Assembly (NCBI GenBank): GCA_964481425.1
Contig: CAYZTM010000007.1
Coordinates: forward strand, 58,649-122,648
From: MKUN01 sp964481425
Lineage (GTDB): Bacteria > Bacteroidota > Bacteroidia > Chitinophagales > Chitinophagaceae
Direction of reading: 5' to 3'
DNA: 64,000 nt
Made by a program: the position numbers and the translations under genes. Below, in pieces: positions 15,038 through 24,172 of the stretch. The notes beneath the pieces are model-generated. The model ran no database searches and had not been told where the DNA came from. It saw nothing but the letters and a program-made list of their open reading frames with translations. Every line of letters starts with the position of its first letter. Within the stretch, counting starts at the first letter, position 1.

Positions 15038-15532
15038 ATGAGTCATTTAAAAACGATCTTATCCCTGTGTTTCCTGCTGTTCTTCGGTATGGCATGTGCA
15101 CAGAAAGGGAGCAATCCTTATTATTCACACACCGATAATAAGACCCTGAACGTGAGCGATGCCGAGTGGAAAAAGATATTGCCTTCGGGGGTATACTACA
15201 TAGCTCGCGAAAAGGGTACCGAGCGGGCATACACGGGTAAATACTGGAACAATCATGAAAAAGGCACCTACTATTGTGCCGTTTGTGGCCATCCTTTATT
15301 CAGTTCCGATACCAAGTTCGATAGTCATACAGGCTGGCCCAGCTTTTATCAGCCGCTCAATACCAATAGTGTAAAGTATGCATCGGATGAATCGATAGGC
15401 ATGAGCCGCACGGAGGTAATGTGTGCCCGCTGTGGTTCACATCTCGGCCATGTGTTTGACGATGGCCCTCCGCCCACCCACAAAAGATATTGTATGAACG
15501 GGAACGTGCTCGACTTTGTAGCGACAAAATAG
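15038..15532 (+). CDS. msrB: Second MsrB lipoprotein lacking the usual recycling cysteine
   Basis: This 164-residue paralogue of the upstream MsrB has a leader ending GMACAQ, so it is probably lipidated. The two zinc CxxC pairs (CAVCGH, CARCGS) and the catalytic C152 (RYCMNGNVLDF) are intact. The position of the recycling cysteine is threonine (T98 in SHTGWPSF). MsrBs with Ser/Thr there are known and must be re-reduced by another route. The ATG at 15038 was chosen over 14960 because the latter overlaps the first msrB and lacks a signal peptide. Identical phrases such as NPYYSHTD and NVSDAEWKKILP show a tandem duplication. Confidence 0.95.
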   Translation: MSHLKTILSLCFLLFFGMACAQKGSNPYYSHTDNKTLNVSDAEWKKILPSGVYYIAREKGTERAYTGKYWNNHEKGTYYCAVCGHPLFSSDTKFDSHTGWPSFYQPLNTNSVKYASDESIGMSRTEVMCARCGSHLGHVFDDGPPPTHKRYCMNGNVLDFVATK

Positions 15533-15560
15533 TGCGATGGATTATGTGTGTTGTTTTTTT

Positions 15561-15588
15561 ACCCCTTATTTTGTAAAAAATAAGGGGT
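15561..15588 (+). promoter_or_regulatory. Hairpin that buries the nth ribosome-binding region
   Basis: ACCCCTTATTTT (15561-15572), loop GTAA, and AAAATAAGGGGT (15577-15588) pair perfectly over 12 bp. The 3' arm contains AAGGGG eight bases before the nth ATG. The stem can end msrB transcription or hide the translation start of nth. The T-run precedes the stem rather than following it, so it is a poor classical terminator on the plus strand. Confidence 0.6.
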
Positions 15589-15595
15589 TATTATT

Positions 15596-16291
15596 ATGAC
15601 CAAACAAGAGCGTTATAAGTTTGTCATCGACTGGTTTCAGAAAAACAACCCGGACGCGGAGACCGAATTGCACTACCGGGATCCTTACCAGTTATTAGTA
15701 GCAGTAATATTATCCGCCCAGTGTACTGACAAGCGGGTCAATATGGTAACACCTGCTCTTTTCAAGGTTTTTCCCGGACCGGAGAGCCTGGCCAAGGCAG
15801 AGGCTGATGATGTATTCCCCATCATAAGGTCGGTAAGTTTTGCCAATAACAAAACCAGGCATCTTATCGGCATGGCCAAAATGCTAATGGAAAAACACGG
15901 CGGCAAAGTGCCTGATAATATGGAGGAACTTACCGAACTGCCGGGAGTGGGGCGTAAGACCGCAAATGTCATCATGTCGGTCATCTATGAGCAGCCCAAT
16001 ATGGCTGTGGATACCCATGTCTTCAGGGTATCGGCAAGAATAGGCCTTACTACCAATGCCAAAACACCGCTGCAAACGGAACAACAACTCCTGAAGTACA
16101 TTCCACCTGAACTGGTGCACATTGCCCATCATTGGTTGATCTTGCATGGCCGCTATATATGCGTAGCCCGCAGGCCAAAATGCGAACAGTGCGGATTAAA
16201 GCCGGCCTGTAAATATTACCAGTCCGATATGAAGTATATAGTGGAAAAAGAAAAGGCGCCCCGGAAGGCGCCCGCTAAAAAGAGATCTTGA
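15596..16291 (+). CDS. nth: Endonuclease III
   Basis: This 231-residue base-excision DNA glycosylase/AP lyase removes oxidised pyrimidines. It has the helix-hairpin-helix LPGVGRKTANV with the catalytic lysine, the catalytic aspartate in AVDTHVFRVSARIG, and the 4Fe-4S ligands C-x6-C-x2-C-x5-C in CVARRPKCEQCGLKPACKYY. The C-terminus extends past the cluster by a lysine/alanine-rich basic tail (KAPRKAPAKKRS). Length is slightly above the enteric enzyme. It starts eight bases after a 12-bp hairpin and converges with the thioredoxin gene seven bases beyond its stop. Confidence 0.97.
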   Translation: MTKQERYKFVIDWFQKNNPDAETELHYRDPYQLLVAVILSAQCTDKRVNMVTPALFKVFPGPESLAKAEADDVFPIIRSVSFANNKTRHLIGMAKMLMEKHGGKVPDNMEELTELPGVGRKTANVIMSVIYEQPNMAVDTHVFRVSARIGLTTNAKTPLQTEQQLLKYIPPELVHIAHHWLILHGRYICVARRPKCEQCGLKPACKYYQSDMKYIVEKEKAPRKAPAKKRS

Positions 16292-16298
16292 GGAATAT

Positions 16299-16874
16299 TT
16301 AGTGTGCAGCAGGTGCAGCACCCTGCAGGGGTACATCCGCCCAGCTGGCTTTAAAGTCTTTTTGGTACTCGTCCCATTTTACGGTCTTATACTTGTCTTC
16401 GCCCAGGTATTTCAGGATCATTTCCCATTCGGGTACGTTATGGTAACCGGGTACGTTGGTGATCATCTGGAATCCTTTGTCCATGAAGACAGTGCTGGGG
16501 TATGACATAGTACCATGAAGCAAGTCGTAAGCTACCATATTTACTTTATTGGCAGGGTCGTAGCCATACATCTTGCCTACGAAGCGCACACTGTCTTTCC
16601 TTTCCGCATCCAGCTTAACAGCGTAGAAATTCTCGTTTACATATTTTATTACATCGGGACTTTCGTAAGTAGTGGCATCCATGCGCTTACACCAGCCGCA
16701 CCAGCTTGTATATACATCTATCAGCACTTTGCGTGGCTCCTTTTTCATGGCCTCTTGTACTTCGTCCAGGTTCATCCAGTGTATCTTGCTATCATTGTTC
16801 GCGCTGTTCTTGTCTCCTGCCATCACCGGGCTTATGCCCAGCGCAAGCAATAAGACTGTCAGTATTCTTTTCAT
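16299..16874 (-). CDS. Secreted thioredoxin-like protein (CGWC)
   Basis: This 191-residue protein has a signal peptide (MKRILTVLLLALGISPVMAG) and a thioredoxin fold with active site SWCGWCKRM (C59 and C62). The context LIDVYTSWCGWCKRMD and the cis-proline region SYPSTVF resemble the DUF255-type thioredoxins of Bacteroidota, which act in the periplasm on disulfides. ATG 16874 was preferred to 16916 because it begins a clean signal peptide. Partner proteins are not indicated by the neighbours. Near its start the minus strand has TAAATTCG, close to the -7 consensus. Confidence 0.9.
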   Translation of the reverse strand: MKRILTVLLLALGISPVMAGDKNSANNDSKIHWMNLDEVQEAMKKEPRKVLIDVYTSWCGWCKRMDATTYESPDVIKYVNENFYAVKLDAERKDSVRFVGKMYGYDPANKVNMVAYDLLHGTMSYPSTVFMDKGFQMITNVPGYHNVPEWEMILKYLGEDKYKTVKWDEYQKDFKASWADVPLQGAAPAAH

Positions 16875-16917
16875 TTTTAGCTGTAGTTTAAAGAACGAAT
16901 TTACGATTTTTTCCATG

Positions 16918-16925
16918 TAGCTTTG
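16918..16925 (+). promoter_or_regulatory. -7 box of the UbiX-like gene
   Basis: TAGCTTTG matches TAnnTTTG and lies 37 bases before the ATG at 16963. Confidence 0.5.
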
Positions 16926-16962
16926 TTATTTATCTGGTAATATATTCAAATAAGGGTTAAAG

Positions 16963-17520
16963 ATGAAGATAGCGGTAGCGGTAACGGGGGCAAGCGGTTC
17001 GGTATATGCAAGGGTTTTGCTCGATAAATTACTGGAAATGAAAGAACAGGTCACAGAAGTGGACCTGGTATGGAGTGACAATGCGTTTACCGTATGGGAG
17101 CATGAATTAGGAGATAAAGGTTATGAAAAGTATCCTTTCAAAGTATGGACGAAGAATGACTTCCTGGCGCCTTTTGCTTCGGGCAGTTCCTCTTATTCGG
17201 CCCTTATCATTTGCCCTTGCAGCATGGGTACCCTTGGCCGGATCGCCTCCGGCATGAGTAACGACCTGGTGACCCGCGCAGCCGATGTAATGCTGAAGGA
17301 ACGACGCAAATTGATCTGTGTGGTGCGGGAGACACCTTACAATCTGGTTCACCTCCGCAATATGACCACTGTTACAGAAGCAGGGGGTATCATTTGCCCG
17401 GCTACGCCGTCTTTTTACAGTCAGCCCAGAAGTATAGATGAGGTGGCTTATACGGTTATTCACCGTGTTTTGCAGTTGAGTGGTATAAAAGTTGATGGGT
17501 ACAGGTGGCAGGAGGATTAA
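16963..17520 (+). CDS. ubiX: UbiX-family flavin prenyltransferase
   Basis: This 185-residue flavoprotein is of the UbiX/Pad1 type. It makes prenylated FMN, the cofactor of UbiD decarboxylases, from FMN and dimethylallyl phosphate. Signature segments are AVTGASGSVYARVLL (nucleotide loop), IICPCSMGTLGRIASGMSNDLVTRAADVMLKERRKL, and RETPYNLVHLRNM. No UbiD decarboxylase is in the window, so its client is unknown; the menaquinone pathway of this phylum is one possibility. mazG follows 48 bases downstream on the same strand. Confidence 0.95.
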   Translation: MKIAVAVTGASGSVYARVLLDKLLEMKEQVTEVDLVWSDNAFTVWEHELGDKGYEKYPFKVWTKNDFLAPFASGSSSYSALIICPCSMGTLGRIASGMSNDLVTRAADVMLKERRKLICVVRETPYNLVHLRNMTTVTEAGGIICPATPSFYSQPRSIDEVAYTVIHRVLQLSGIKVDGYRWQED

Positions 17521-17568
17521 TGTGCTGTGGCGTAGGTAATTTGTAATTTGAGAACATAAGATATATAA

Positions 17569-18339
17569 ATGCAGTATTCAAAGTCTATAGAGCGGTTAAG
17601 GACGATCATGGATGAGCTTAGGGAGCAATGCCCCTGGGACAAGAAGCAAACCATACATACCCTTCGCCAGCAGACACTGGAGGAAGTATATGAACTCACC
17701 GATGCGATCAGCGAAGAGAACTGGGCTGGTCTTAAAGAAGAGCTGGGCGATATGCTCCTGCATATCGTTTTTTACAGTAAGATAGGCGCGGAGCAAAGCA
17801 AGTTCACCTTCGACGAAGTTATCGAAGGGGTATGTAACAAACTGGTAGCCCGGCATCCCCACATATACGCAAATGTAAGTGTGGAAAATGAAGAACAAGT
17901 AAAACAGAATTGGGAAAAGCTGAAGCTAAAAGAAGGCAAGAAGTCTGTATTGAGTGGTATACCTCAATCGCTACCGGCCATTATCAAGGCGCTCCGCCTG
18001 CAGGAGAAGACGAAGCAGGTGGGCTTCGAATGGGACCACCTGGGCCAGGTAAAAGAAAAAGTGGATGAAGAGATGACCGAGCTTTATGAGGCAGTTGAGG
18101 CAGGGGATCAAAAACATATTGAGGAAGAGTTTGGTGATGTGCTGTTCGCGTTGGTCAATTATGCCCGTTTTATTAAAGTGGACCCTGAACATGCGCTGGA
18201 GCTGACCAATAAGAAGTTCATCAAACGTTTTCAGCAAATGGAGGTAATGGCAGAGCAGCAGGGCAAGTTGCTGCATGATATGGCCCTGGCAGAGATGGAT
18301 GCTCTTTGGAATAAAGTAAAATTACAGGAACGCTCGTAG
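17569..18339 (+). CDS. mazG: Nucleoside triphosphate pyrophosphohydrolase MazG
   Basis: This 256-residue house-cleaning NTP pyrophosphatase carries two tandem MazG domains. The first contains CPWDKKQTIHTLRQQTLEEVYEL and the metal-binding EELGDMLLHIVFY. The second contains EEEFGDVLFALVNYARF. It hydrolyses NTPs to NMP and pyrophosphate and may also influence ppGpp levels in other bacteria. Its TAG stop abuts the ATG of the giant sensor kinase with no spacing, so the two are almost certainly translated from one mRNA. Length and motif order are normal. Confidence 0.97.
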   Translation: MQYSKSIERLRTIMDELREQCPWDKKQTIHTLRQQTLEEVYELTDAISEENWAGLKEELGDMLLHIVFYSKIGAEQSKFTFDEVIEGVCNKLVARHPHIYANVSVENEEQVKQNWEKLKLKEGKKSVLSGIPQSLPAIIKALRLQEKTKQVGFEWDHLGQVKEKVDEEMTELYEAVEAGDQKHIEEEFGDVLFALVNYARFIKVDPEHALELTNKKFIKRFQQMEVMAEQQGKLLHDMALAEMDALWNKVKLQERS

Positions 18340-21300
18340 ATGTTCAGGCGATATCCATATTGGGGATGGTTGCTGCTCAGCCTTTTTTTATGGGCCGCTG
18401 TCTGCTGGCATTTCTTTGATAACAATCGTGCTTATAACCCTGCTGCTATGGCAGGGCTCGTAAATAAAGACCTGCATGCCAAGGAGCAAAAACTTGGCGC
18501 ACTGCTGAAAAAGCAAGACCTGCTGCAGCAGGCCTTCACGCAAACACTCAGCACTGATGAGGTCAAAGAGTTGCAATCGCTCCCATTTTATGTATACGCT
18601 TTCGATAATGACACCCTGATATTCTGGAATAATAATAAGATACTGCCCGGCTGGAACGATGCTGGTAATGATCCCAAATTATTACAGTACAGCCGGGGTT
18701 ATTATGTTGGCCGTTCTATTTCCCTGCCGTATTTAAAGAAGTATGAACACCTGTTCGTCTTATTCCCGATCGTTACGCAGTATCCCTTTGAGAACGATTA
18801 CCTGAAATCGCATTTCGAAGCGGCAGACTTTATCCCGCTTTCCACTCAGGTATCTGACAAATCCCTGAAAGGTGCATATGCCGTAAAAGATACGTCCGGC
18901 AAACCATTGTTTTACCTGCACTTCAACCCACAGGATACTCCGCGTTGGGTACCCGATATGATAATGCTTTGGCTGCTTGTTTTTGCCTTGTTTGCTACGG
19001 TATCCTGGTTGCAGTTGATAACCATTTACATTGCACAAAAAAGAAGTTTCTGGCAAGGGCTTGGACTTACCCTGGTCATTGTTATTGGGGGGCGGGCAGC
19101 ATTATATGTTTTCGGCTTACCTTTTTCGCTTGATCTGCTACCCTTCTTTTCGCCGAGGCTATATGCCTCAAGTGCCTTCCTGCCATCGCTTGGCGACCTT
19201 GTGCTAAATACGCTTTGCCTGTTGTGGATAAGTGTTTTTGTCATCAGGCACACGCCATATAAAAAACTTACTGCTAATATCACCAGCCGCGCACTGAGGA
19301 TCGTGTTAGGTATTTTGTTCTCTTTCCTCCTGGTCTATTACTCATTTTGGTTTGTCAATATCATTCACAACCTGGTGATAGATTCCAATATCTCCTTCGA
19401 CCTTGCGCATTTCGACTCTATAGACCGCTATACGATAATAGGCCTCTTCACCATAACGATCATTACAGGCATATCCTGCGTTGTCGTTTATTTTTTAAAT
19501 ATACAGGCGGGGGAACTACTGAAAAATAAATGGCTTAAATACCTGCTTGTTATAGCCTTCGGGCTGCCATTCGCATTGTTGACGAAGAATGATAACTGGC
19601 ATTTTACCCTCAGCCTGCTGGCCTGGATACTCATAATGATCGTATTCCTCGACATCAGGCGCTTTGCCTTTGTTTCTGATCTCTTTGCGCCGCATATGCT
19701 CTTCTGGGCCATATTTATCTGTGCTTTCTGCTCCGGTATCATATACCATCATGTGCATGTCAAGGAGCATGATACCCGGAGAATAATTGCTGAACGCATT
19801 GCCCGCCAGCGCGATGATGTAACGGAGTATGCCTTCCAGAATATTGCGCAGAATATAGAGAAGGACAGGTTGGTACAGGCGTTTTTCACCCATCCCACAC
19901 CGCAGGGCGGGCGGGATGTGAATGAACACCTCGGCGCTGTTTATCTCGGGGGGCAGCTAAGCAAGTATCAGGCGCGCCTGTACTTTTTTGACAAGCAAAA
20001 CCGCCCTCTTTATAATAAAGACACCGTCAGTTACAACAGCTTATTGGCCGATGTGAACAAAGCGACTGCATCCACCGGGCCGCTTTATTATAAAGAGTTT
20101 GCACCGGATGAACATTACTACCTTGCCTATATGCCCGTAGTTTACGATAGCCTGCAGCAGGACACGGCGCATATCTTCATCGATCTGGCATTAAAGCAGG
20201 CTACGCCGGGTACGGTGTACCCTGAGTTGTTGCAGCCGGCCTCATTGAAAGCATCGCAGGATAAGGACGAGTATTCCTATGCCATATATGTGAACGATCG
20301 CCTGATCAACCAGTTTGGCGATTATCCCTTCCCGGTATTGATCCAGTCATCGATGATGCAACCATCGCAGTATGTTTTTAATACGCGTGACAATGCTTCG
20401 GAGCTATGGTTCAAATACAGTGATACGAAGACTGTGATCATAGTGCATAACCATAGCATGCTGCTCGAAGGTATCACTATCTTCTCTTACGTCTTCGGGA
20501 TACAAATGCTGGTGATATTGTTGTTGGTGCTGTACCGCCTCTATATTACTTACCTCATACGCCCGCGAAATTCCGGCAGGATCATCGCGCTTACCCTGCG
20601 CAGGCGTATCCATTTCTCCATGCTGGGTATCGTGTTGGTATCGTTTACGCTCATAGGTTTGGTAACGGTTTACTTTTTCAAAGCGCAGTATAAGAACACC
20701 AACAGGAACAAACTGGAAGGCATAATGGAGGTGGTAGAACAAAGTGTACAGGAATACCTGCGCCAGGATAATGCCATTGCTAACCAGGGGCTGTTTAATG
20801 TGGAAGCCGTTTCACCGGCTTTCAAGTATTTCATCAGCACGCTCGCCAATAACCAGAAGGTAGACATCAATATTTTCAATTCCACGGGTTCGCTTGAAGT
20901 AACCTCGCAGGATGATATATATGATCGTGCATTGCTTGCACCGGTCATACGCCCTGATGCGTACCACCAGATGTTGATACTCGGCAAATCCATATTGGTG
21001 CAGGAGGAAAAAATTGGTGACCTGCCCTATCTCTCTTCCTATGTACCGCTGCGTAACGAAGCAGGCTCTACGATAGGTTATATCAACATACCATTCTTTT
21101 CTTCAGAGCGCGACCTTGACTACCAGATCTCCAACATCATTGTTACCCTGATAAACCTGTATGCATTCATTTTCCTTATCTCCAGCATATTTACAGTACT
21201 CATTACCCGTTGGATAACCAATATATTCAACATCATCATCAGCCAGTTCGGCAGGCTGAACCTAAGCCGCAACGAACGTATACAATGGCCCTATAACGAT

Positions 21301-22056
21301 GAGATTGGCAAGCTGGTGGACGAGTATAACAAAATGGTAAAGAAGGTGGAAGAGAACGCTGCATTGCTGGCCCAAAGCGAACGTGAGATGGCCTGGCGTG
21401 AGATGGCAAGACAGGTGGCACATGAGATCAAGAATCCGCTTACCCCTATGAAGCTCAATATTCAATACCTGCAGCAGGCGCTCAGCAGCAAAAGCCCCAA
21501 TGTTGAAGAACTGACAAAACGCGTATCTGCCTCATTGATAGAGCAAATAGACAACCTGTCTTATATAGCTTCTGAGTTTTCCAACTTTGCCAAGATGCCG
21601 GAGGCAAGGCCGGAAGAGCTGGAACTGAACAGCCTGTTGGTGTCGGCCGTAGAGCTATACAGGAATAAAGATGGGATAGATACCACATTGCAAAAGCCGG
21701 GTGAAAAACTGGTCATCTATGCAGATAAGAGCCAGTTACTGCGGGTGTTCACCAATTTGCTCGAGAATGCCATGCAGGCATTACAGGGCCGCGAGAACCG
21801 TAGTATAAAGGTGGTGCTGCAAAAGGAGGATGGGCATGCCATTATTTCTTTTGCCGATACCGGCCACGGTATCAATAGCGAGGTAGCCGCACGTATATTC
21901 CAACCCTACTTTACAACGAAGACTTCCGGAACAGGCCTGGGGCTTGCCATGACCAAAAAGATAATTGAGTTCTGGCAGGGCGAGATATGGTTCGATACAG
22001 AAGAGGACAAAGGCACTACCTTCTACATACGCCTGCCCTTACTAACGCAGACATAA
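18340..22056 (+). CDS. Giant multi-pass sensor histidine kinase (NtrY-like)
   Basis: This 1238-residue membrane kinase has a short cytoplasmic start and a first membrane helix near residues 8-25. An extracytoplasmic region runs to about 205, followed by a block of about eight hydrophobic helices (roughly 208-475), another large extracytoplasmic region, further helices near 710-730 and 760-785, a sensor region, and a final helix before a HAMP-like linker near 945-1000. The kinase core has phosphoacceptor His1028 in VAHEIKNPLTPMKLN, N box ENAMQAL, DTGHGIN and GTGLGLAMTKKIIE. No response regulator is adjacent. Ligand is unknown. The gene abuts mazG and converges on murB with one base between them. 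Confidence 0.93.
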   Translation: MFRRYPYWGWLLLSLFLWAAVCWHFFDNNRAYNPAAMAGLVNKDLHAKEQKLGALLKKQDLLQQAFTQTLSTDEVKELQSLPFYVYAFDNDTLIFWNNNKILPGWNDAGNDPKLLQYSRGYYVGRSISLPYLKKYEHLFVLFPIVTQYPFENDYLKSHFEAADFIPLSTQVSDKSLKGAYAVKDTSGKPLFYLHFNPQDTPRWVPDMIMLWLLVFALFATVSWLQLITIYIAQKRSFWQGLGLTLVIVIGGRAALYVFGLPFSLDLLPFFSPRLYASSAFLPSLGDLVLNTLCLLWISVFVIRHTPYKKLTANITSRALRIVLGILFSFLLVYYSFWFVNIIHNLVIDSNISFDLAHFDSIDRYTIIGLFTITIITGISCVVVYFLNIQAGELLKNKWLKYLLVIAFGLPFALLTKNDNWHFTLSLLAWILIMIVFLDIRRFAFVSDLFAPHMLFWAIFICAFCSGIIYHHVHVKEHDTRRIIAERIARQRDDVTEYAFQNIAQNIEKDRLVQAFFTHPTPQGGRDVNEHLGAVYLGGQLSKYQARLYFFDKQNRPLYNKDTVSYNSLLADVNKATASTGPLYYKEFAPDEHYYLAYMPVVYDSLQQDTAHIFIDLALKQATPGTVYPELLQPASLKASQDKDEYSYAIYVNDRLINQFGDYPFPVLIQSSMMQPSQYVFNTRDNASELWFKYSDTKTVIIVHNHSMLLEGITIFSYVFGIQMLVILLLVLYRLYITYLIRPRNSGRIIALTLRRRIHFSMLGIVLVSFTLIGLVTVYFFKAQYKNTNRNKLEGIMEVVEQSVQEYLRQDNAIANQGLFNVEAVSPAFKYFISTLANNQKVDINIFNSTGSLEVTSQDDIYDRALLAPVIRPDAYHQMLILGKSILVQEEKIGDLPYLSSYVPLRNEAGSTIGYINIPFFSSERDLDYQISNIIVTLINLYAFIFLISSIFTVLITRWITNIFNIIISQFGRLNLSRNERIQWPYNDEIGKLVDEYNKMVKKVEENAALLAQSEREMAWREMARQVAHEIKNPLTPMKLNIQYLQQALSSKSPNVEELTKRVSASLIEQIDNLSYIASEFSNFAKMPEARPEELELNSLLVSAVELYRNKDGIDTTLQKPGEKLVIYADKSQLLRVFTNLLENAMQALQGRENRSIKVVLQKEDGHAIISFADTGHGINSEVAARIFQPYFTTKTSGTGLGLAMTKKIIEFWQGEIWFDTEEDKGTTFYIRLPLLTQT

Positions 22057-22057
22057 T

Positions 22058-23071
22058 TTACCATACTTGTACTTCACGTTCCAGTACAATGCCAAAGCGT
22101 TCCTTGACTGAGCGTAATATTTCTTCTGATAGCGCCCATATTTCTTTTCCGCTTGCATGGCCGTAATTGGCTATTACCAATGCCTGCTTTTCATGTACGC
22201 CTGCATCACCGTGTTTTACACCTTTCCAGCCACACTGTTCTATCAGCCATCCGGCCGGTACTTTTATCATTGTATCGCTTACCGGGTAAGAGGGAATATG
22301 CGGGTAGTTGGTTTGCAGCAGTTCAAAATGTTCGTAGTTAATGGTTGGGTTCTTAAAGAAGCTGCCTGCATTTCCTGTCTTTTTAGGATCGGGTAGTTTG
22401 CTGCTGCGTATGCTTATCACAGCTTCGGCTATCGCTTTTATGGATAGCTCCTGCACGCCCATTTGTTCCAGTTGCTGCTCTATTGCTCCATAGCTGGTAT
22501 TGTATGCAGGCTTTTTGTTCAGGCGGAAGGTCACAGAGCTTATAAATACTTTGTCTTTTAATTCATGTTTGAAGATACTGTCGCGATAACCGAATCCACA
22601 GGAGGCATTGCTGTAGCTGATGAGTTCCTGCTCTTCCCAGTGCCAGCAGTGAACGCTCTCTATCGTTTCTTTTGCTTCTACTCCATATGCGCCTATGTTC
22701 TGTATGGGCGCGGCACCTACGGTGCCCGGTATCAATGCAAGGTTCTCTATACCGGCCAGTTGATTATCTATGGCGTATAGAACCAGATCATGCCACACTT
22801 CTCCGGAGCTTACATTCAGCCATACATGATCCTCGTCTTCTCTCTCTACACGTATCCCCTGCAGTTTATTCAGCAACACAAGGCCGCTGACGGCCTGGGT
22901 AAGTAATATGTTACTGCCTCCGCCCAATACGTGTCTCCTTTTGGGTAACGTATGGTCTGTACTTAAGGCTGCAAGCTGTGCAGTATCGCTGACTTCAAGA
23001 AAGTACTCAGCGGGCACATCTATCCCGAAGGTGTTATATGGTTTTAAAGAAATGTTTCGTTGTACCTGCAT
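22058..23071 (-). CDS. murB: UDP-N-acetylenolpyruvoylglucosamine reductase
   Basis: This 337-residue FAD enzyme reduces UDP-GlcNAc-enolpyruvate to UDP-MurNAc, the second committed step of peptidoglycan precursor synthesis in the cytoplasm. Motifs are the FAD-binding RRHVLGGGSNILLT and LALIPGTVGAAPIQNIGAYGVE, the catalytic serine in GNAGSFFKNP, and PAGWLIEQCGWKG with HEKQALVIAN. The length and insertions match the enteric (type I) form. It lies 17 bases after the epimerase gene on the same strand, forming a two-gene wall-precursor and wall-recycling unit. Confidence 0.97.
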   Translation of the reverse strand: MQVQRNISLKPYNTFGIDVPAEYFLEVSDTAQLAALSTDHTLPKRRHVLGGGSNILLTQAVSGLVLLNKLQGIRVEREDEDHVWLNVSSGEVWHDLVLYAIDNQLAGIENLALIPGTVGAAPIQNIGAYGVEAKETIESVHCWHWEEQELISYSNASCGFGYRDSIFKHELKDKVFISSVTFRLNKKPAYNTSYGAIEQQLEQMGVQELSIKAIAEAVISIRSSKLPDPKKTGNAGSFFKNPTINYEHFELLQTNYPHIPSYPVSDTMIKVPAGWLIEQCGWKGVKHGDAGVHEKQALVIANYGHASGKEIWALSEEILRSVKERFGIVLEREVQVW

Positions 23072-23088
23072 CCGTCCAAAAATACTGA

Positions 23089-24129
23089 TTAGCCTATCAA
23101 TTTAGTTTTCTTTTGCCCCCAGAACCTTATACCCAGCCCCGGCCTGTTATTGACCAATATACGTCCTTCATCATATTGAAGACCTTCTGCTATATCTTCT
23201 TTCAACAACAGTGGGCCATCGGCATCCATTTCATCAAGCAGTGGCGATAGATGTGCTATAGCGGCAGACCCTATGGTACTCTCGTTCATGCTGCCTGTCA
23301 TTACTTTCAGTCCCAGTTGGCGGGCCTCTTTTATCATTCTTGTTGCCGGTGTTATACCGCCACATTTGGTCAGTTTAATGTTGATACCATGAAAGCCCTC
23401 TGCACATTTGCTTACGTCCTGTTCGGTCTGGCAACTTTCATCCGCATACAGGGGTAGGGGCGATACCTGTTTTAGCTCTTTCATTGCTTCGTGCTCGTTC
23501 CTGTTCAGTGGCTGCTCTACCAGGCTCACCCCTAGCTGCTGCAATTCAGGTATTAAACGCCGGGCTTCATCAAAGCTCCAGCCTTCATTGGCATCTACTC
23601 TAAAAGGAACATCTGTGTTGCTGCGCAGGGCACTCAGCAGGTCAATATCGTCGGGTCGTCCCATTTTTATCTTATAGGTAGGCCAGGGTTTAGCCTTCAT
23701 TTTTGCGACCATTTCTTCAGCAGTACCCAGCCCGATAGTATAATCCGTCAGGGGCAGGTTTTCCCATTTCAGGCCCAGCAGGTGGTATAAAGGTTGTCGT
23801 CTCAGTTGCGCGAACAGGTCCCAACCTGCTATGTCAAGTGCTGCTATCAGGAAGTGCTCACCCGGTAGCAGGTGGTGCAGGAAGTGCCAGAACCGGTGAG
23901 GGTCGGTGAGCGCATAGCGCTCTATCATTTTTCTTTTCTCCTCCAGCTTTGCCTGCATGCCCTCTACGCTAATGTTGTAATAGGCTATTGCGGGGGCTTC
24001 TCCATATCCTTTAAGCGGGCCAAGCCCAAGGGATACGATAAATGTAGGTTGTACGGTCTTGGTCCCTTTATATGTGGTAAAAGGATATTCAAATGCCAGG
24101 TCAAAATGAAAATGCTCAAGGTGCAACAT
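23089..24129 (-). CDS. Dipeptide epimerase (L-Ala-D/L-Glu type), enolase superfamily
   Basis: This protein has 346 residues from ATG 24129; an ATG at 24144 adds five. It belongs to the muconate-lactonising/dipeptide-epimerase group. Catalytic landmarks are the YKIKMG lysine pair, metal ligands in RVDANEGW, LVEQPL and LYADES, and the opposing lysine in INIKLTKCGGI. These enzymes invert the second residue of L-Ala-D-Glu from recycled murein so it can be degraded. Adjacent murB supports a murein role. Substrate within the family varies, so dipeptide specificity is a good inference, not proof. Confidence 0.9.
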   Translation of the reverse strand: MLHLEHFHFDLAFEYPFTTYKGTKTVQPTFIVSLGLGPLKGYGEAPAIAYYNISVEGMQAKLEEKRKMIERYALTDPHRFWHFLHHLLPGEHFLIAALDIAGWDLFAQLRRQPLYHLLGLKWENLPLTDYTIGLGTAEEMVAKMKAKPWPTYKIKMGRPDDIDLLSALRSNTDVPFRVDANEGWSFDEARRLIPELQQLGVSLVEQPLNRNEHEAMKELKQVSPLPLYADESCQTEQDVSKCAEGFHGINIKLTKCGGITPATRMIKEARQLGLKVMTGSMNESTIGSAAIAHLSPLLDEMDADGPLLLKEDIAEGLQYDEGRILVNNRPGLGIRFWGQKKTKLIG

Positions 24130-24145
24130 TCGATAAAATTGCAAC

Positions 24146-24153
24146 TATTTTTG
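24146..24153 (+). promoter_or_regulatory. -7 box of the GT39-like gene
   Basis: TATTTTTG matches TAnnTTTG, 19 bases before the ATG at 24173, in the 43-base divergent space shared with the epimerase. Confidence 0.5.
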
Positions 24154-24172
24154 TTCCCATAAAATTATTGCT

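Noticed and set aside
22058..24129. Inclusion of the epimerase in an amino-acid degradation cluster
   Set aside because: Only murB is adjacent; no other catabolic genes support it.
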